A DNA stretch of 14,449 bases from contig JAKLZD010000004.1 in assembly GCA_024256245.1 (NCBI GenBank), positions 1 through 14,449 on the forward strand, in the 5' to 3' direction. Below, piece after piece: positions 13,101 through 14,449 of this stretch. How positions within the stretch are numbered: position 1 is the first letter of the stretch; the number at the start of each line of letters is the position of its first letter. The notes below the pieces were generated by a model. The model ran no database searches. It was not told where the DNA came from and saw only the letters and a list, made by a program, of their open reading frames with translations. A program made the translations under genes and the position numbers. This DNA is from Candidatus Methylarchaceae archaeon HK01M (GTDB lineage Archaea > Thermoproteota > Nitrososphaeria > Nitrososphaerales > JACAEJ01).

Positions 13101-14417
13101 ATGAAAGCCGACTACACGAAACTTCTATCAGATGCTAAAACAGTTTTAGAAAAAAATTGGAGAGGAAAATACACTGTTCCTTCTCCCACACTCTACCCCC
13201 ATCAATGGAGCTGGGATTCTGCTTTCCACTCAATAGGCTATACCCACTACGCATTGAATAAAGCAAAAAGTGAGTTGGATAGTATTTTAAGTGGCCAATG
13301 GAAGAATGGCTTACTACCCCATATTATATTTGATCCCAAAGTTAAAGGATATTTTCCGGGCCCGGATTATTGGAAGACAGAGTCCCATTCACCAAAAGGA
13401 ATTCTAACTTCAGGAATTGTTCAACCCCCAGTTCACGCTATAGCTGCTCTTAAATATTATAAACATAGTCATGATGAGAAGACTATAAGTCGATGGTTTC
13501 CTCGGCTCAAAAACTTTCACCGCTATCTATTAGTGAGTAGGGATCCAGAACATTCCGGGTTCGCAACTATCTATCATCCTTGGGAATCAGGATTCGACGA
13601 TTCTCCAAGATGGGATGAAGGTCTCGCCCGTATAGAACCGAAAAATCTCCCAAAATACGAAAGGAAAGACTTACAGCATGTAAAGAAAACGGAGGAAAGA
13701 CCTACAAATGAAGACTATGACAGGTATATTTATCTAACTGAAATTCTTAAAAGATACGACTACGAAGATAAATCAATTTACAAGGTAATTCCCTTTAAGA
13801 TAAAAGACGTTGTCTTCAATACAATTCTCTATGTGGCTAACAAAGCTCTGTTAAAGATAGCCCAAATTACAGGGAAAGATAAGAATGAGATAATAGATTG
13901 GCTTGGACGCCAAGAAGACCGTTTTCTCAGACAATTTTGTCCCGATCCTGAGTTGGGTCTCTTCTACGACTACGATTTGATAGCCGACAAGTTTGTACGT
14001 AAACGAACTGTAGCTATTTTAATGCCCATATATACGGGCTTAATTGAAAAACCATTGATCGAGAGGACTATACAATGGTTGGACGATTCCCATTTTTCCG
14101 AAGAAGGCTTACCACCTGAAAATTCAGCGATTCCAAGCACAGATCTCGATTCACCATATTTTAGACATATAACATACTGGCGCGGTCCAATCTGGGTCAA
14201 CACAAACTGGATGCTCTTCCAAGGTCTTTGTAAGTACAACTTTAAAGAACATGCTGAAAGACTTAGAGAGGCTGTATTAGACTTGGTGGGAGATAGTAGA
14301 TTTTATGAGTACTTCGATCCATACGATGGATCTGGCCACGGGTCAAATAACTTCTCTTGGACAGCATCGTTGACTATAGATTTGATATACAAATGTGATA
14401 TGACAGAAATTAGATGA
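13101..14417 (+). CDS. Trehalase/GH63-like six-hairpin glycoside hydrolase
   Basis: A 438-residue cytoplasmic protein with an (alpha/alpha)6-barrel pattern. Signature motifs (numbered from the ATG) are PHQWSWDSAFHSIGY (33-47), GQWKNGLLPHIIF, HPWESGFDDSPRWDE (159-173), YWRGPIWVNTNW, and near the end YEYFDPYDGSGHG followed by FSWTASL. By comparison with the GH63 mannosylglycerate/glucosylglycerate hydrolases, an Asp of the GFDD motif (166/167) is the likely general acid and Glu 403 of YEYFDP the base. Length and motif order suit that group; trehalase-type activity or another small alpha-glycoside is possible. ATG 13101 is preceded two codons earlier by TTG 13095; neither has a clear Shine-Dalgarno. 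No signal peptide is seen. Divergence from the sodium symporter suggests import followed by intracellular hydrolysis (inference). Confidence 0.85.
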   Translation: MKADYTKLLSDAKTVLEKNWRGKYTVPSPTLYPHQWSWDSAFHSIGYTHYALNKAKSELDSILSGQWKNGLLPHIIFDPKVKGYFPGPDYWKTESHSPKGILTSGIVQPPVHAIAALKYYKHSHDEKTISRWFPRLKNFHRYLLVSRDPEHSGFATIYHPWESGFDDSPRWDEGLARIEPKNLPKYERKDLQHVKKTEERPTNEDYDRYIYLTEILKRYDYEDKSIYKVIPFKIKDVVFNTILYVANKALLKIAQITGKDKNEIIDWLGRQEDRFLRQFCPDPELGLFYDYDLIADKFVRKRTVAILMPIYTGLIEKPLIERTIQWLDDSHFSEEGLPPENSAIPSTDLDSPYFRHITYWRGPIWVNTNWMLFQGLCKYNFKEHAERLREAVLDLVGDSRFYEYFDPYDGSGHGSNNFSWTASLTIDLIYKCDMTEIR

Positions 14418-14449
14418 AAAATTAATGAGAATATAGAGTAAAACGATAG

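Noticed and set aside
1..14449. CRISPR array, insertion sequence or rRNA
   Set aside because: No regularly spaced repeats, no transposase motifs with terminal repeats and no rRNA-like sequence were seen by eye; the inverted repeats found are single operator-sized elements.

Overview
This window looks like chromosomal DNA from an uncultured archaeon, most likely of the Thermoproteota/TACK side (Bathyarchaeia- or Nitrososphaeria-like; inferred, not proven). Supporting signs are an archaeal/eukaryotic-type glycyl-tRNA synthetase, a NurA-HerA pair, a tRNA with small introns including one at an archaeal-type non-canonical site, TATA-like boxes instead of -35/-10 promoters, several TTG starts (two with clear Shine-Dalgarno support) and an AT-rich composition.

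Layout. 1-360: 3' end of a gene cut by the window edge, possibly PEPCK/HPr-kinase-like. 485-673 (-): a 62-residue winged-helix regulator. 766-935: an inverted repeat, a TATA-like box and a short reading frame broken by an in-frame TGA, whose continuation runs into the 3' end of a tRNA-Arg(CCT) gene (minus strand, 1137-1240). That tRNA carries one well-supported 13-nt intron in the anticodon stem and about 13 extra nucleotides in the D loop. 1241-1770: almost gene-free, with one possible small ORF and what looks like a decayed UbiA-type prenyltransferase N-terminus on the minus strand. 1771-4325 (+): a compact cluster of a Rieske ferredoxin, a BchE-like cobalamin-binding radical SAM enzyme and a DUF2085-like membrane protein.

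4393-7414: a winged-helix protein (minus) divergent from a nurA-herA operon (plus, ATGA overlap). The shared control region has a 27-bp near-palindrome centred on the TATA-like box and three copies of TGTTGNNCAA. No mre11 or rad50 is present here. 7657-8466 (+): DUF92/VTE6-like membrane protein, overlapping convergently with glyS (8437-10200, minus). 10409-10723 (-): a small four-cysteine protein resembling DUF6951.

10875-12788 (-): an SGLT-type sodium/solute symporter followed 12 bp later by a two-helix membrane protein. Divergent from it, across about 300 bp of apparently decayed sequence with an inverted repeat around a TATA-like box, lies a trehalase/GH63-like six-hairpin glycosidase (13101-14417), suggesting uptake and hydrolysis of a small glycoside or compatible solute.

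The best candidates for something new are the stand-alone NurA-HerA locus with its palindromic control region, the Rieske/radical SAM/DUF2085 cluster and the doubly interrupted tRNA-Arg. Several short gene-like fragments in the gaps suggest ongoing decay of intergenic sequence. All functional calls come from reading motifs by eye; no database search was run.
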